DNA of 64,000 bases. It comes from G965195345 sp965277775 (GTDB taxonomy: Bacteria > Pseudomonadota > Gammaproteobacteria > CAKMZV01). Made by a program: the position numbers and the translations under genes. Below the pieces are notes generated by a model, which saw only the letters and a list, made by a program, of their open reading frames with translations, ran no database searches and had not been told where the DNA came from. The first letter of the stretch is position 1. Each line of letters begins with the position of its first letter. Location: contig OZ255843.1 in assembly GCA_965277775.1 (NCBI GenBank), positions 1,550,001 through 1,614,000 on the forward strand, written 5' to 3'. Shown piece after piece: positions 28,459 through 38,737 of the stretch.

Positions 28459-29694
28459 ATGCAATACTATGAAGTGGGTGGATCCATACGAGACCAATTA
28501 TTAGGTCTTCAACCCAAAGATCAAGATTGGGTTGTCGTCGGGGGGTCTCCTGAACAACTTTTAGACAAAGGGTTTCGGAGCATTGGCAAAGAATTCCCCG
28601 TTTTTCAGCACCCCCAAACCAAGCAAGAATATGCACTTGCACGATTAGAACGCAAGGTTGCAGAAGGTCATAAAGGCTTTGTAACACAATTTTCTCCAGA
28701 TGTAACTTTGGAGCAAGATTTGCTGCGCAGAGACTTGACAATTAACGCCATGGCACGCCAGCCAGATGGCACAATCATTGACCCGTACAACGGCACACAC
28801 GACATACAGACTAAAAGACTTCGGCATGTGTCAAAAGCATTCATTGAAGATCCACTGCGCGTATTTAGGGTGGCACGTTTTCAAGCGAGGTTTGCACATC
28901 TGGGCTTTACCATAGCGCCTCAAACCCTAAGTTTAATGACCAAGATGACCGCAGAAGGGGCTTTGCAAAGTTTGCCTGCTGAACGTGTTTGGCAAGAATC
29001 TCAAAACGCATTGACCGAGCAGACACCGACCGCTTATTTTCGAACGCTTTACCAAGTCGGGGCATTAAAGTTTTGGTTTTCAGAAATCCACCAACTGTTT
29101 GGCATTCCGCAACCATGTAAATGGCACCCTGAGATAGATTGTGGCGTGCACTCATTGATGGTATTAGAATCATCTTGTCAGTTGAGCCAAGACCCCATCG
29201 TTCGATTCTGTGCATTGGTTCATGACGTGGGAAAGGGTACTTCAAATCCTGACTATCTGCCAGCGCACCGCGGTCATGAATTAAGGGGTGTTCCTTTGGT
29301 TGAACAATTGGCAAAACGCTTGAAAATCCCAAAGGCTTATCTTGCTAATGCAAAAATTGTGACAGAGTATCATGGGCATATTCATAAACTAAAGGCATTG
29401 AAAGACGAAACATGTTTACGCGTGATGGAAGCGGCAGATGCCTTTCGCAGACCAGCACAGTTTAATCGCCTAATCCTATGTAGCCAGGCAGATTCATGGG
29501 GACGTCCAGCCCTTAAAAAACATTATCCACAAAGAAAATATTGGCACCATATATTAGAAGGATTACAGCGCTTAAAACTATCCGACATGATTCAAAAAAA
29601 TACAGCAGAAAACGTTGAGCCTATGATGATTGCAGAGCATATCAAAAATCATCGCCTCAAAGAAATTAATCGTTTGCGCAGAGAGTGCGTCTAA
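28459..29694 (+). CDS. cca: CCA-adding tRNA nucleotidyltransferase
   Basis: Builds and repairs the 3' CCA end of tRNAs without a template. 411 residues, the E. coli-type class II enzyme: N-terminal head with YEVGGSIRDQLLG and a DQDWVVVG catalytic strand, RRDLTINAMA, RVFRVARF, and a C-terminal HD phosphohydrolase domain (CALVHDVGKG, about 250) as in enterobacterial Cca. Its stop overlaps the ycgL start by one base (TAATG). Confidence 0.96.
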   Translation: MQYYEVGGSIRDQLLGLQPKDQDWVVVGGSPEQLLDKGFRSIGKEFPVFQHPQTKQEYALARLERKVAEGHKGFVTQFSPDVTLEQDLLRRDLTINAMARQPDGTIIDPYNGTHDIQTKRLRHVSKAFIEDPLRVFRVARFQARFAHLGFTIAPQTLSLMTKMTAEGALQSLPAERVWQESQNALTEQTPTAYFRTLYQVGALKFWFSEIHQLFGIPQPCKWHPEIDCGVHSLMVLESSCQLSQDPIVRFCALVHDVGKGTSNPDYLPAHRGHELRGVPLVEQLAKRLKIPKAYLANAKIVTEYHGHIHKLKALKDETCLRVMEAADAFRRPAQFNRLILCSQADSWGRPALKKHYPQRKYWHHILEGLQRLKLSDMIQKNTAENVEPMMIAEHIKNHRLKEINRLRRECV

Positions 29695-29948
29695 TGAGCA
29701 TACAATGTGTGGTTTGGCGGTCGAAAAAGCGCGAGGGCTATTATATTTTTTGCCAAAAGGAAGTCGATTTACTCACTGTATTACCCGAATCACTGATGAC
29801 GTACTTTCATCCGCTTGAGCCATTTTATGATTTTCAATTAATCGATAAAACAAGATTGCAACAAGGCAGTGCCAAGGACGCCTTAAAAACAATGCAAGAA
29901 AAAAAATACTATATTCAGATGCCGAATAATGAGGATTACGTACAATAG
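29694..29948 (+). CDS. YcgL-family small protein
   Basis: 84 residues from the ATG that overlaps the cca stop. It matches the YcgL domain: CVVWRSKKREGYYIF, VLPESLMTYF, and a final MQEKKYYIQMP (compare LTEQGYYLQLP in E. coli YcgL). The family is restricted to gammaproteobacteria; its function is not known. The coupling to cca suggests joint expression. Confidence 0.85.
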   Translation: MSIQCVVWRSKKREGYYIFCQKEVDLLTVLPESLMTYFHPLEPFYDFQLIDKTRLQQGSAKDALKTMQEKKYYIQMPNNEDYVQ

Positions 29949-29984
29949 TATTGTTGCAATACGCCCAATGAACGCAAATATTTC

Positions 29985-32603
29985 ATGTCATTTCTAAAAT
30001 ATTTAAAAAAATTATTCTACGCCTTGTTGATCTTCGGTACCCTTGTGGCAATAGGGGGGGGCGTCGCGGCTTATTTATTTTATGACAGTGAGATAGAGCC
30101 TCTGGTGCCCGATGTGAGTACCGTTAAGACCATTGGTCTTAAGTTACCGATGAAAATTTACACTCAAGATGGAAAGTTAATCAATGAAGTTGGGACGACA
30201 CGGCGCTATTTATTGACTTATGATCAAATTCCCCAGTCGCTAAAAGATGCACTGATTGTCACTGAGGACAGTCGCTTCTATGAGCATTCAGGTGTTGACT
30301 TTTTGGGGCTTGTTCGAGCAGCGATTGAATGGATTAGAACAGGAGAGAAAAAACAAGGTGGCAGTACCTTGACCATGCAATTGGCACGAAATTATTATCT
30401 CAGTCGTAAAAAAACAGTTATCCGAAAACTGGTCGAAATCATGATTGCATTGAAGTTAGAACAAATGTTATCTAAGGATGATATTTTATTGCTGTACATG
30501 AACAAGGTGTTTTTAGGTTATAGATCGTATGGATTTGAAACAGCCGCTCAAACGTATTACGGCAAAAAAATGGCAGAACTCACGGTTGCAGAATCGGCTA
30601 TGCTCGCAGGGTTGCCAAAAGCGCCTTCTACCTTTAATCCAATAATCAATCCGAGTAGAGCAAAGGTTCGCCGAGATTACATTCTTCAACGAATGCTCGC
30701 AGAAGGGAAAATTTCAGAAGCCATTTATCAAGAAGCATTGGCGACACCTGTGCATGCAAAACGACATGGAGCTGACATTGAACTGGAGGCTGGTTATGTT
30801 TCCGAAATGGCCAGAGTCGAAGCCAGAAAAATCATAGGTGAGGATGCTTTTACTGGTGGCTATAAAGTCATAACGACCATAGATTCCAAAAAACAACAGG
30901 CTGCCAATGAAGCTGTTCAGAGTGGATTATTGGCGTATAACTTACGCCAACCTTATCCAGGCGCAGCCAAATATTTCAATTTACCCGAGGGTCAAGAATG
31001 GGGTGAGTCTTCTTTCGAAGATGCCATTCAAGCTGTGGAGGCCATTGAAGGATTGCATAGAGCTGTGGTCGTTGAGTCGAGTCATTCTGCCGCTAAATTT
31101 ATGCTTGAAGCAAGTGACCGGCCACAGCAAAGGCATATTGAACTCGACCAGCAACAACTGAAATTGTTCAAAACATATGATCCACAAAGACCCATTATTG
31201 AAACACCGCTCTATCCAGATGAATCGACCACAAGTGTTGAAGTGATGGTTGAATTCACCACAGTTTCAATTTTAATCGGTCAAGAATCAACCCAAATCGT
31301 CACGATCAATGATGAAGGCGCTGTGGAAGTTATTTCTACTTTGGTCAATGTTTATGAAGACATCCAAAGACCCGTTGACTTTGAAGCCGTTAAGGTTGAG
31401 TTGCCAACCATCTTACCCGTGGGCGCGGTTGCCTATTTACAGTATGATAAAAAATGGTTGCTCAATACGGCGCCCATTGCACAGGGCGCTCTAATCAGTC
31501 TAAACCCCTTTGATGGTTCCATACAGGCTTTGGTTGGGGGATACAGTTATCAAAACTATAAATTCAATCGTGCAATCCAAGCCACTCGCCAACCAGGGTC
31601 CAATTTCAAGCCATTTATTTACGCAGCCGCTTTGAGCAAAGGCTACACCGCAGCGAGTATCATTAATGATGCCCCCTTATCATTTGAAGATTATGCGACG
31701 GGAAATCTTTGGCAACCGTCCAATTATTCTGGACGTTACTTCGGTCCTACTCGATTGCGTGAAGGCTTAGTGAAATCAAGGAATCTTGTATCGGTACGAT
31801 TGATGCATCAGGTCGGAATTAACTATGCCCTGAATTATTTAACCCGCTTCGGTTTTTCAGCACAAGAGTACAAACAAAATAATAATTTATCCGTTGCATT
31901 GGGCAGTGTTCCAACTTCGGCATTGAACATTGCACGCGGTTATGCCGTTTTTGCCAACGGGGGCTACCTAATAACGCCCCATGTAATCAGCAAAATATTA
32001 GACAGTGAGGGCAAAATAATTTATCAAAATAAACTGCCTGTTGTCTGTGATTTTTGTGCAGAAAATACCCAAGGGGTGGCACAAAAAACGCTTGATCCAG
32101 ACGTCAATTACATTATGTCCAATATTTTAAAAGATGTGGTTCAATCAGGTACAGGGCGCAGAGCAAGAACACTGAACCGTAAAGACCTTGGTGGGAAGAC
32201 TGGGACCACAAACAATCAGTTTGATGCTTGGTTTTCTGGATTCAGTCAAGACACTATCACCACTGTTTGGGTCGGCAAAGACAGCCCAGCTACTTTGGGC
32301 AAGAGAGAAACAGGATCACGGTTGGCTTTACCCATTTGGATTGATTATATGAAAATCGCCATTGCGGATGAAATCCCAAAACCTGTAGAGCCTCCAGAAA
32401 ACATTGTGACTGTTAAAATTAATAAAAAAACTGGACAGGTATCGGACTTTTCGGCAAATGACAACAACGTTATGTTTGAAATATTTAGACGCCAATATGT
32501 GCCCGAATCTGAACAGGCTGGGACTCAGCCATCGGGAGAAAGCGCAGCCCAAGATAACTCAGAAGGAAATAGCGAAAGTGCGTTGCGGGAAAAACTATTT
32601 TGA
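29985..32603 (+). CDS. mrcA: penicillin-binding protein 1A, bifunctional class A PBP
   Basis: Peptidoglycan polymerase and crosslinker of the inner membrane. 872 residues: short cytoplasmic tail, one transmembrane helix (about 11-33), GT51 glycosyltransferase with catalytic Glu94 (TEDSRFYEHSGVD) and GGSTLTMQLARN (125-136), an OB-like insertion (about 300-500) characteristic of PBP1A, then the transpeptidase with Ser539-x-x-Lys (PGSNFKP), SRN and KTGTT (Lys738). The tail is acidic and serine-rich. All catalytic motifs are intact. pilMNOPQ, a common neighbour, is not here. Confidence 0.96.
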   Translation: MSFLKYLKKLFYALLIFGTLVAIGGGVAAYLFYDSEIEPLVPDVSTVKTIGLKLPMKIYTQDGKLINEVGTTRRYLLTYDQIPQSLKDALIVTEDSRFYEHSGVDFLGLVRAAIEWIRTGEKKQGGSTLTMQLARNYYLSRKKTVIRKLVEIMIALKLEQMLSKDDILLLYMNKVFLGYRSYGFETAAQTYYGKKMAELTVAESAMLAGLPKAPSTFNPIINPSRAKVRRDYILQRMLAEGKISEAIYQEALATPVHAKRHGADIELEAGYVSEMARVEARKIIGEDAFTGGYKVITTIDSKKQQAANEAVQSGLLAYNLRQPYPGAAKYFNLPEGQEWGESSFEDAIQAVEAIEGLHRAVVVESSHSAAKFMLEASDRPQQRHIELDQQQLKLFKTYDPQRPIIETPLYPDESTTSVEVMVEFTTVSILIGQESTQIVTINDEGAVEVISTLVNVYEDIQRPVDFEAVKVELPTILPVGAVAYLQYDKKWLLNTAPIAQGALISLNPFDGSIQALVGGYSYQNYKFNRAIQATRQPGSNFKPFIYAAALSKGYTAASIINDAPLSFEDYATGNLWQPSNYSGRYFGPTRLREGLVKSRNLVSVRLMHQVGINYALNYLTRFGFSAQEYKQNNNLSVALGSVPTSALNIARGYAVFANGGYLITPHVISKILDSEGKIIYQNKLPVVCDFCAENTQGVAQKTLDPDVNYIMSNILKDVVQSGTGRRARTLNRKDLGGKTGTTNNQFDAWFSGFSQDTITTVWVGKDSPATLGKRETGSRLALPIWIDYMKIAIADEIPKPVEPPENIVTVKINKKTGQVSDFSANDNNVMFEIFRRQYVPESEQAGTQPSGESAAQDNSEGNSESALREKLF

Positions 32604-32615
32604 GCGCTAATCGGA

Positions 32616-33551
32616 GTGGAAAAGCACGATTGGATGTTAAATATGATCCCACAAAAAGCATTCATTGAGCCAGATTGGTTCTCTTCGGTAAAAACCAGCT
32701 TAGCACACACGGGTCAGCTTGTATATGGCTTACAGTGGCATTCATTGCAAACCCAAAGAGACCAATCATACGGCAAACTTGTGGCCAAAACAAGGACTCA
32801 TTTCATCAAAGTTGGACTGGCTGGTTTGTTGCCCCGTTTTGAGGCGGAAAGAATGTCGCTTCAAACCATGGAAGCTACTCAAACCATTCTCTGTCCGAAA
32901 GTCACCGTCTGCGAATCAAACGGTCATCACGCGTGGTTGGTGATGAAATATTTATCACTGCAGCCAGCTTCAGAAATAGGGCAGAAAAGGCTTGGCGAAC
33001 AATTGGCAGCATTGCATCATCAACACGACTATGCTTGGTATGGCTGGCATGCGGATAACTGGTTGGGGCAAAATCTGCAGATGAACCAACAAAATCAATC
33101 GTGGTTGGAATTCTGGAAAACTCAAAGATTCACGCCACAACTACAAAAAGCACAGGACAATCAGATTGCACAAGTGGTGATTGAAACTGCACAAAAATTG
33201 TATCCCTACTTGGAGGCATTGCTGCCGCAAACCCCTAAAAGAAGTTTACTACACGGTGATCTTTGGGCGGGCAATGTGGGACAAATTGAACAAGATGTGG
33301 CTGTGGTATATGACCCAGCCTGTTATATAGGAGATTCAGAATCCGACATGGCCATGACAGAGTTATTCGGCGGGTTCAGTCAAGCATTTTACGATGCATA
33401 TTGGCACCACCGCGCGCCATCCCCCGAATATCAAACACGCAAACAACTATATAATTTATATCATATTTTGAATCATTTCAATTTATTCGGCGGCGCTTAT
33501 GCGAGCAAAGCCTTAACAACTATGCGGTCATTGCTACAAACAGTCACATAA
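32616..33551 (+). CDS. fructosamine kinase family protein
   Basis: Kinase-like fold family that phosphorylates sugars attached to protein amines so that they detach (deglycation). Up to 311 residues from the GTG at 32616; ATGs at 32634 and 32643 are alternatives and give a more usual N-terminus. Motifs: LLHGDLWAGNVG (catalytic Asp), YDPACYIGDSESDMAMTELFGGF (metal-binding Asp) and GEQLAALH. It begins 12 bases after the PBP1A gene, probably in the same transcript. Confidence 0.85.
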   Translation: MEKHDWMLNMIPQKAFIEPDWFSSVKTSLAHTGQLVYGLQWHSLQTQRDQSYGKLVAKTRTHFIKVGLAGLLPRFEAERMSLQTMEATQTILCPKVTVCESNGHHAWLVMKYLSLQPASEIGQKRLGEQLAALHHQHDYAWYGWHADNWLGQNLQMNQQNQSWLEFWKTQRFTPQLQKAQDNQIAQVVIETAQKLYPYLEALLPQTPKRSLLHGDLWAGNVGQIEQDVAVVYDPACYIGDSESDMAMTELFGGFSQAFYDAYWHHRAPSPEYQTRKQLYNLYHILNHFNLFGGAYASKALTTMRSLLQTVT

Positions 33552-33768
33552 TCAATCTGCCCATAAAAAGGGAGCGGCTGAACGTACCGAGGCAAAGGAC
33601 TTTTTGTTGTAAATTCAACTAAAATCTTAATGCATAGACCAAATATAAAATGTCAAAATCACCATGTGATAAATGAAAACACTGTTGGTATGGTTAATGA
33701 TATAGCACAAAAAAGCAATTATGATAAAATTGGATATCAAGTACTAGAATCTAATTTTGGAGTGTCAG

Positions 33769-33957
33769 ATGAAAAGTAATCATGGTGAAAATACGCTTAT
33801 TTCTTTGCAAGAAAAACATGTTAGTTTATTCCCAGAAACCGAAGACAAAACGTTCAAACAAGATGATGAATATTGGTTAGAGCAACCTCTTTTTCAAAAA
33901 GTGGTTGACTCCACTACAAGCTCCTCTTCAGGAATAAGCCAAATAAAACCGAAATAA
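33769..33957 (+). CDS. small acidic protein of unknown function, partner of the SDH protease
   Basis: 62 residues from the ATG at 33769, which has a perfectly placed GGAG six bases upstream; an in-frame TTG at 33757 is therefore less likely. Composition is polar with a central EDKTFKQDDEYWLEQPLF and a Ser-rich tail; no domain is recognised. It lies 30 bases before the serine protease pseudogene, which suggests a two-gene unit. The block from about 33552 to 35290 has AT-rich, accessory-like sequence. Confidence 0.6.
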   Translation: MKSNHGENTLISLQEKHVSLFPETEDKTFKQDDEYWLEQPLFQKVVDSTTSSSSGISQIKPK

Positions 33958-33987
33958 ATAATAACGAGCGCTTTATAGGGACAAATA

Positions 33988-34914
33988 ATGCCAAGTTGGA
34001 ATAAAGTGCTCGAAGAAATAGCCTTCATAGCTACGACTCATAATCAAATTTCCCTAAACGCTCATACATCCGTTAGACATCAATACCTAGCTAAATTGCA
34101 TAAAAAGACGGGTAGAAACATTATTGTTTATTATTCGGGCTGGCTATCAAAACCAAATATCCATTTTAATTCGCTAGTTGATGAAGATATTAATGGATTC
34201 ATGACTGCTGTACACGGTTTGGGTCGTTCCAAGGGATTAGATTTATTTCTTCATACGCCTGAAGGGAGTATTTCTGCTACACAATCACTTGTTCATTATT
34301 TGAGAGGGATGTTTGGCACAAATATTAGAGCTGTAATTCCACAAATTGCCATGTCTGCTGGAACGATGATTGCTTGTTCATGCAAGTCTATCTTAATGGG
34401 CAAAGAATCAAATCTTGGTCCTATAGACCCACAATTAGCAGGCGTTCCTGCTTATAGTGTCATTGAATAATTTAAGCGTGCTTATGAAGAAATTAGATTG
34501 CCAAATGGAGAAGTTAATAAAGCAAAATTAGCAATTTGGGAACTAATCATAAAACAATATAAACCAACTTTTTTAACACAGTGTGAACATGCAATTGATC
34601 AATCTAACCAATTTGTTGAAGACCAACTGACAAAGGTGATGTTTAAAGGTATGGAGAATGCTAATTTTAAAGCAAAAAAAGTTGTGGATAATCTAACACA
34701 ATATAAAGATGGACACGATCGACACTATCATCTTGATGAGTGTAAGAGTATGGGGTTAGGGATTGAACTTCTTGAAAAAGATCATGAATTACAAGACCTC
34801 ATTCTAACTGTACATCATTGCAACATGGACATGTTTATGAATACACCTGCATACAAAATCGTAGAAAATCATAAAGGGATTGGCATGTTGAAAAATGCGA
34901 ATAACCCTGATTAG
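33988..34914 (+). pseudogene. SDH-type (ClpP/SppA-fold) serine protease, split by a TAA codon
   Basis: A serine dehydrogenase proteinase (SDH/Clp-fold) family gene of 308 codons interrupted by one in-frame TAA at 34468-34470 (codon 161). Frame is unchanged on both sides, and translation reads VIE-stop-FKRAYEEI, consistent with a Glu/Gln codon lost by a single substitution. The first part contains the family core: LFLHTPEGSISATQ, the nucleophile Ser123 in IAMSAGTM and GPIDPQL. The second part supplies the C-terminal helical region, including GHDRHYHLDECKSMGLGI with candidate His residues. Such proteases have TM-less or membrane forms of unknown substrate. A truncated 160-residue product retaining the Ser could still be made; activity is doubtful. 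Confidence 0.85.
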
Positions 34915-35293
34915 AATGTCCTAATTCTCATTCTAAAAGGGATGGCGATTCTGATTTCGTCCCAGACTTCCCCACACTCTTGTTAAAACTTGCAATTGAA
35001 CTAAGGCAATTCATGCTGATATTCATTTTGTGGCTGGTTATAATTTCACAATTGGCATTGAATCGTTTAAATAAATGCGAATAACTTTTGTTGCCAGCCT
35101 TTTAGCACCTTTTGAATTTAATGCTTATGAACCCTTTTGCTATGTATCCTCGACCTGTCCCCGCTATAGTAGTAGCTTATTGTGCGGTCAAAGAAATCAA
35201 AAAGGTTCGTCTCACGTCATAACCCCATGAACATTGTAAAAACATCGTTTTTGGCCCTATTAGCCGAGGAATGGGCACAACCATTACATTCAT
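34915..35293. other. intergenic region before murJ
   Basis: No conserved gene. A 23-codon hydrophobic frame (35013-35084, beginning MLIFILWLVII, AAGG upstream) is possible but unsupported. rpsT, often divergent here in gammaproteobacteria, is not present. Confidence 0.5.
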
Positions 35294-36814
35294 ATGGCCT
35301 TATTTAAAGCATTCAGTCGCTTTGCGGGCATAACTTTTATTTCAAGGGTATTTGGTTTTGCGCGCGATGTTTTTATTGCCAGAGCGTTTGGTAGTAGCGA
35401 AGCGGCGGATGCTTTTTTTGTCGCATTTAGGATTCCCAACCTATTTCGCAGAATGTTTGCAGAGGGGGCTTTTTCTCAAGCGTTTATTCCTATTTTAAGT
35501 GAGGAGCGCAATAAAGAAGCGTCTGAGCAACCATACATCAATGCCGTGTTCAGTGCTTTGGCTCTCACTCTGTTTGTGTTTTGCAGTTTGGGCATGTTGG
35601 CAGCGCCATGGGTGATTACTTTATTTTCACCTGGTTTTTCTCAAAACGTCGGCAAGACCGAATTAGCGGTTGATCTGCTGATACTGACTTTCCCCTATTT
35701 GTTTTTCATTTCTCTGAGCGCTTTATTTGCTGGAATATTGAACACTTTGGGTCAATTTAGCGCTGCTGCTTTTGCGCCTGTATTCTTGAACATTAGCCTG
35801 ATTATTGCGGCACTGTTTGGCACCACATTCTTTGACCAACCGATCATTGCATTGGGCTGGGGGGTATTTGGTGCAGGCATCATACAGTTGTTGTGGTTAT
35901 GGTTTTTTGTTCGTCGTGCGGGCTATAAAATTCGTTTGACTTATTGGCGTACCAAAGAAGTTAAGAAAACCGTTCGACTCATGATACCTGCGTTGTTGGG
36001 CGTCTCAGTCGCTCAAATTAATCTATTGGTTGATACAATCTTGGCTTCATTATTGGTCAGCGGCAGTGTTTCATGGTTATACTATTCTGATCGTTTACTG
36101 GAATTTCCATTAGGCATTGTTGGGGTGGCGATTGGAACCGTGATATTACCTGCTTTTTCAAAACACATTGTGCAAGGCAATCATCAGGCCTTCCAAAACA
36201 ATGTTAATTGGGCATTAAAATTGGGGGCATTCGTCTCATTACCCGCAACAGCAGGGCTGTTGTTATTAAGTTATCCATTGCTCTTAACTTTGTTTGCCTA
36301 CGGCGCGTTCAGCGTCCACGATGCGCATATGGCATCCTTGAGTTTAATGGGTTATGTGGTTGGTTTACCCGCTTTTGTGTTGATCAAAATTATGGCGCCG
36401 GCATTTTTCGCCCAGCAAGATACAAAAACGCCGGCCAAAATTGCCATCGTTGCTTTAATTGCGAATGTTATATTAAACCTCATTTTAATGGGTCCTTTAA
36501 AGCATGCTGGATTAGCCCTTGCGACCGCTTTATCGGGCTGGTTGAATGCGTTATTATTAATGGGGTTTTTACATAAGGCAGGGCTATGGCAAATCAATAA
36601 ACCCTTAATAACCGTTGTTTTAAAGCAGCTGTTGTCGGTGCTCATCATGGTCGTGGTTGTATTGGGATTATTGTCATTGGTACAAAGTTGGGAATCCTTA
36701 TCGTTTTGGTATAAAATCGCGCAATTATTGGGCATTATCTTTGTAGGTGCTCTGAGTTATTTGGCATCAACGGCTTTAATGGGCATCAGCATTATGACTT
36801 TAATGAAAGCATGA
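35294..36814 (+). CDS. murJ: lipid II flippase MurJ (MviN)
   Basis: Inner-membrane MOP-superfamily transporter that moves lipid II to the periplasmic face for peptidoglycan assembly. 506 residues with about 14 hydrophobic helices; conserved starts FSRFAGITFISRVFGFARDV and FRIPNLFRRMFAEGAFSQAF, carrying the cavity Arg residues, plus LLEFPLGIVGVAIGTVILP. Its stop overlaps the ribF start (ATGA), as in many gammaproteobacteria. Confidence 0.96.
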   Translation: MALFKAFSRFAGITFISRVFGFARDVFIARAFGSSEAADAFFVAFRIPNLFRRMFAEGAFSQAFIPILSEERNKEASEQPYINAVFSALALTLFVFCSLGMLAAPWVITLFSPGFSQNVGKTELAVDLLILTFPYLFFISLSALFAGILNTLGQFSAAAFAPVFLNISLIIAALFGTTFFDQPIIALGWGVFGAGIIQLLWLWFFVRRAGYKIRLTYWRTKEVKKTVRLMIPALLGVSVAQINLLVDTILASLLVSGSVSWLYYSDRLLEFPLGIVGVAIGTVILPAFSKHIVQGNHQAFQNNVNWALKLGAFVSLPATAGLLLLSYPLLLTLFAYGAFSVHDAHMASLSLMGYVVGLPAFVLIKIMAPAFFAQQDTKTPAKIAIVALIANVILNLILMGPLKHAGLALATALSGWLNALLLMGFLHKAGLWQINKPLITVVLKQLLSVLIMVVVVLGLLSLVQSWESLSFWYKIAQLLGIIFVGALSYLASTALMGISIMTLMKA

Positions 36815-37737
36815 AAATCATCAGAGGATGGCACAATGTGCCCAAAAGCTTAAATACAAGCGTCGTGACAATTGGTAACTTTGATGGGGTGCACAGAGGC
36901 CACCAATTTCTGATTGATGCCTTAAAGAAGATGAGTAGTGCTGATAAACCCAGCGTCCTAATCATCTTTGAGCCCCAGCCCATTGAGTTTTTTAAGCCAA
37001 ATGATGGCATTAAAAGGATTACCCAATTACAAGACAAACTCAGAATCCTGCAAAAAACGCCCATTGATTATGTGCTCATACTGGCATTTAACCAAGCATT
37101 GGCACAAACCGAAGCCAGGACTTTTATCGAGCACTTAAACGCTCAACTCATGCCAACGGACATTTTAATTGGACATGATTTTAGATTTGGCTATAAACGC
37201 CAAGGCGATTTTGATTTAATCCGTCAAATGGGAAACGCCTTGGGTTTTAAAGCGCACCAATTGGGGACGCTGAAATCCTCTGGCTTAAGAGTGTCAAGCA
37301 CCCAAATTCGTCATCAATTGGCAAAAGGGGATTTGCAAGGCGCAGAAAGCCTTTTGGGGTTTCCCTATAAAGTGACCGCCCGCATTGAAAAAGGGGATCA
37401 GATGGGTCGTCAATTGGGTTTCCCAACGGCAAATTTGCGATTACAATACCCAACATCTTTGCGCGGTGTATTCTTGGTTCGTGTGACTTTGAATACAAAC
37501 CTTCATTGGGGTTTAGCCAATGTTGGAATCAGACCCACCTTGGCAGGTAAAAAATATCGTTTAGAAGTTTATATTCTGGATTTTAATCAGGATATTTATG
37601 GACAGAAAGTGACGGTTAAATTCGTTCGGTTCTTGAGAGAGGAAAAAACGTTTGAATCCTTAAATGCTCTAAAGAATCAAATTGCAAAAGATAAAGAAAA
37701 TGCTTTGCTTTGGCTTAAAACCCAAGCGAAAAATTGA
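36811..37737 (+). CDS. ribF: bifunctional riboflavin kinase / FAD synthetase
   Basis: Makes FMN and then FAD from riboflavin. 308 residues: N-terminal nucleotidyltransferase domain with VVTIGNFDGVHRGHQ and DILIGHDFRFGYKRQGDF, and a C-terminal kinase domain with MGRQLGFPTANL and GVFLVRV. Coupled to murJ by a 4-base overlap and followed closely by ispB. Confidence 0.96.
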   Translation: MKIIRGWHNVPKSLNTSVVTIGNFDGVHRGHQFLIDALKKMSSADKPSVLIIFEPQPIEFFKPNDGIKRITQLQDKLRILQKTPIDYVLILAFNQALAQTEARTFIEHLNAQLMPTDILIGHDFRFGYKRQGDFDLIRQMGNALGFKAHQLGTLKSSGLRVSSTQIRHQLAKGDLQGAESLLGFPYKVTARIEKGDQMGRQLGFPTANLRLQYPTSLRGVFLVRVTLNTNLHWGLANVGIRPTLAGKKYRLEVYILDFNQDIYGQKVTVKFVRFLREEKTFESLNALKNQIAKDKENALLWLKTQAKN

Positions 37738-37753
37738 TGGAATACTGACAAAC

Positions 37754-38716
37754 ATGCATCTAATTAGCACGACCCTGAACGATGATTTTCAAAAAGTTGA
37801 TCAGCTCATTCAGGAAAACTTAAATTCAGACATTGATCTGATAAACCAAGTTTGCAAATACATTATTGATAGTGGTGGAAAACGTTTGCGCCCGCAATTA
37901 TGCTTACTGGTCGCCCGCATTTTAGGCTATAAAGGGTCACATCATATTGTTATGGCGACCGTTATTGAATTCATTCATACAGCCACCTTATTACATGATG
38001 ACGTGGTGGACGAATCGAACCAACGTCGTGGTAACCAAACGGTCAATAGCCTATGGGGTAATGCGCCCAGCGTTTTGATTGGTGATTTTCTCTATTCCCG
38101 CGCTTTTCAGCTTATGATACAGCCTCAAAATTTAGAGATTTTAGACGTGATTGCTGATACCACAAATCGTATTTCCGAAGGGGAGGTTATGCAACTGATC
38201 AATACGGGCGATACGGCTTTGAGCGAAGCGCAATATCATCTGATGATTTATCGTAAAACAGCCTGTTTGTTTGAAACCGCCACTGCAATGGGTGGCTACC
38301 TTACAAATGTAGACGAGAATACCATGATTGGACTCAAAAATTATGGCAAGTACTTAGGCATTGCTTTTCAAATCATGGATGATGTATTGGACTATGTTGG
38401 CGAAGATCAGATTATGGGCAAATCGGCGGGTGACGATTTTGTTGAAGGCTTAATCACTTTGCCAGTCATTCATTCATTAAGACAAGGCAGTGAAAAACAA
38501 AAACAATCCATTCTTAAAATCCTTGAAGCACCGTCCATTGAAAATTTGCCCAATCTCATAGCGATACTCAACGCAACGGATTCAATCAAATATGCCAGAG
38601 AAGAGGCAGATCGGTATGCTTTAAAAGCGCAACAATCCATCAGTTTTCTTGAACCGAGCGCAGAACAACAAGCATTATTAGATGTGGCAATCAACGCGAC
38701 TAAAAGACTAAAATAA
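37754..38716 (+). CDS. ispB: octaprenyl (polyprenyl) diphosphate synthase
   Basis: Trans-prenyltransferase that makes the ubiquinone side chain. 320 residues from the ATG at 37754; an upstream in-frame start inside ribF would add a basic tail absent from the family. First aspartate-rich motif DDVVDESNQRRG (82 onward), second DDVLDYVGE (209-217), GGKRLRPQL at 41-49. Chain length (C40 or similar) is inferred from IspB-like sequence. In many relatives it adjoins rplU-rpmA; here it follows ribF by 16 bases. Confidence 0.9.
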   Translation: MHLISTTLNDDFQKVDQLIQENLNSDIDLINQVCKYIIDSGGKRLRPQLCLLVARILGYKGSHHIVMATVIEFIHTATLLHDDVVDESNQRRGNQTVNSLWGNAPSVLIGDFLYSRAFQLMIQPQNLEILDVIADTTNRISEGEVMQLINTGDTALSEAQYHLMIYRKTACLFETATAMGGYLTNVDENTMIGLKNYGKYLGIAFQIMDDVLDYVGEDQIMGKSAGDDFVEGLITLPVIHSLRQGSEKQKQSILKILEAPSIENLPNLIAILNATDSIKYAREEADRYALKAQQSISFLEPSAEQQALLDVAINATKRLK

Positions 38717-38737
38717 TGACGGCAAAATATAAGGCCC

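Noticed and set aside
33988..34914. Possible recoded stop or programmed readthrough in the serine protease and other split genes
   Set aside because: Different stop codons are involved (TAA, TGA, TAG), no structured element follows them, and the same codons end normal genes in this window, so simple nonsense mutation is the better explanation.
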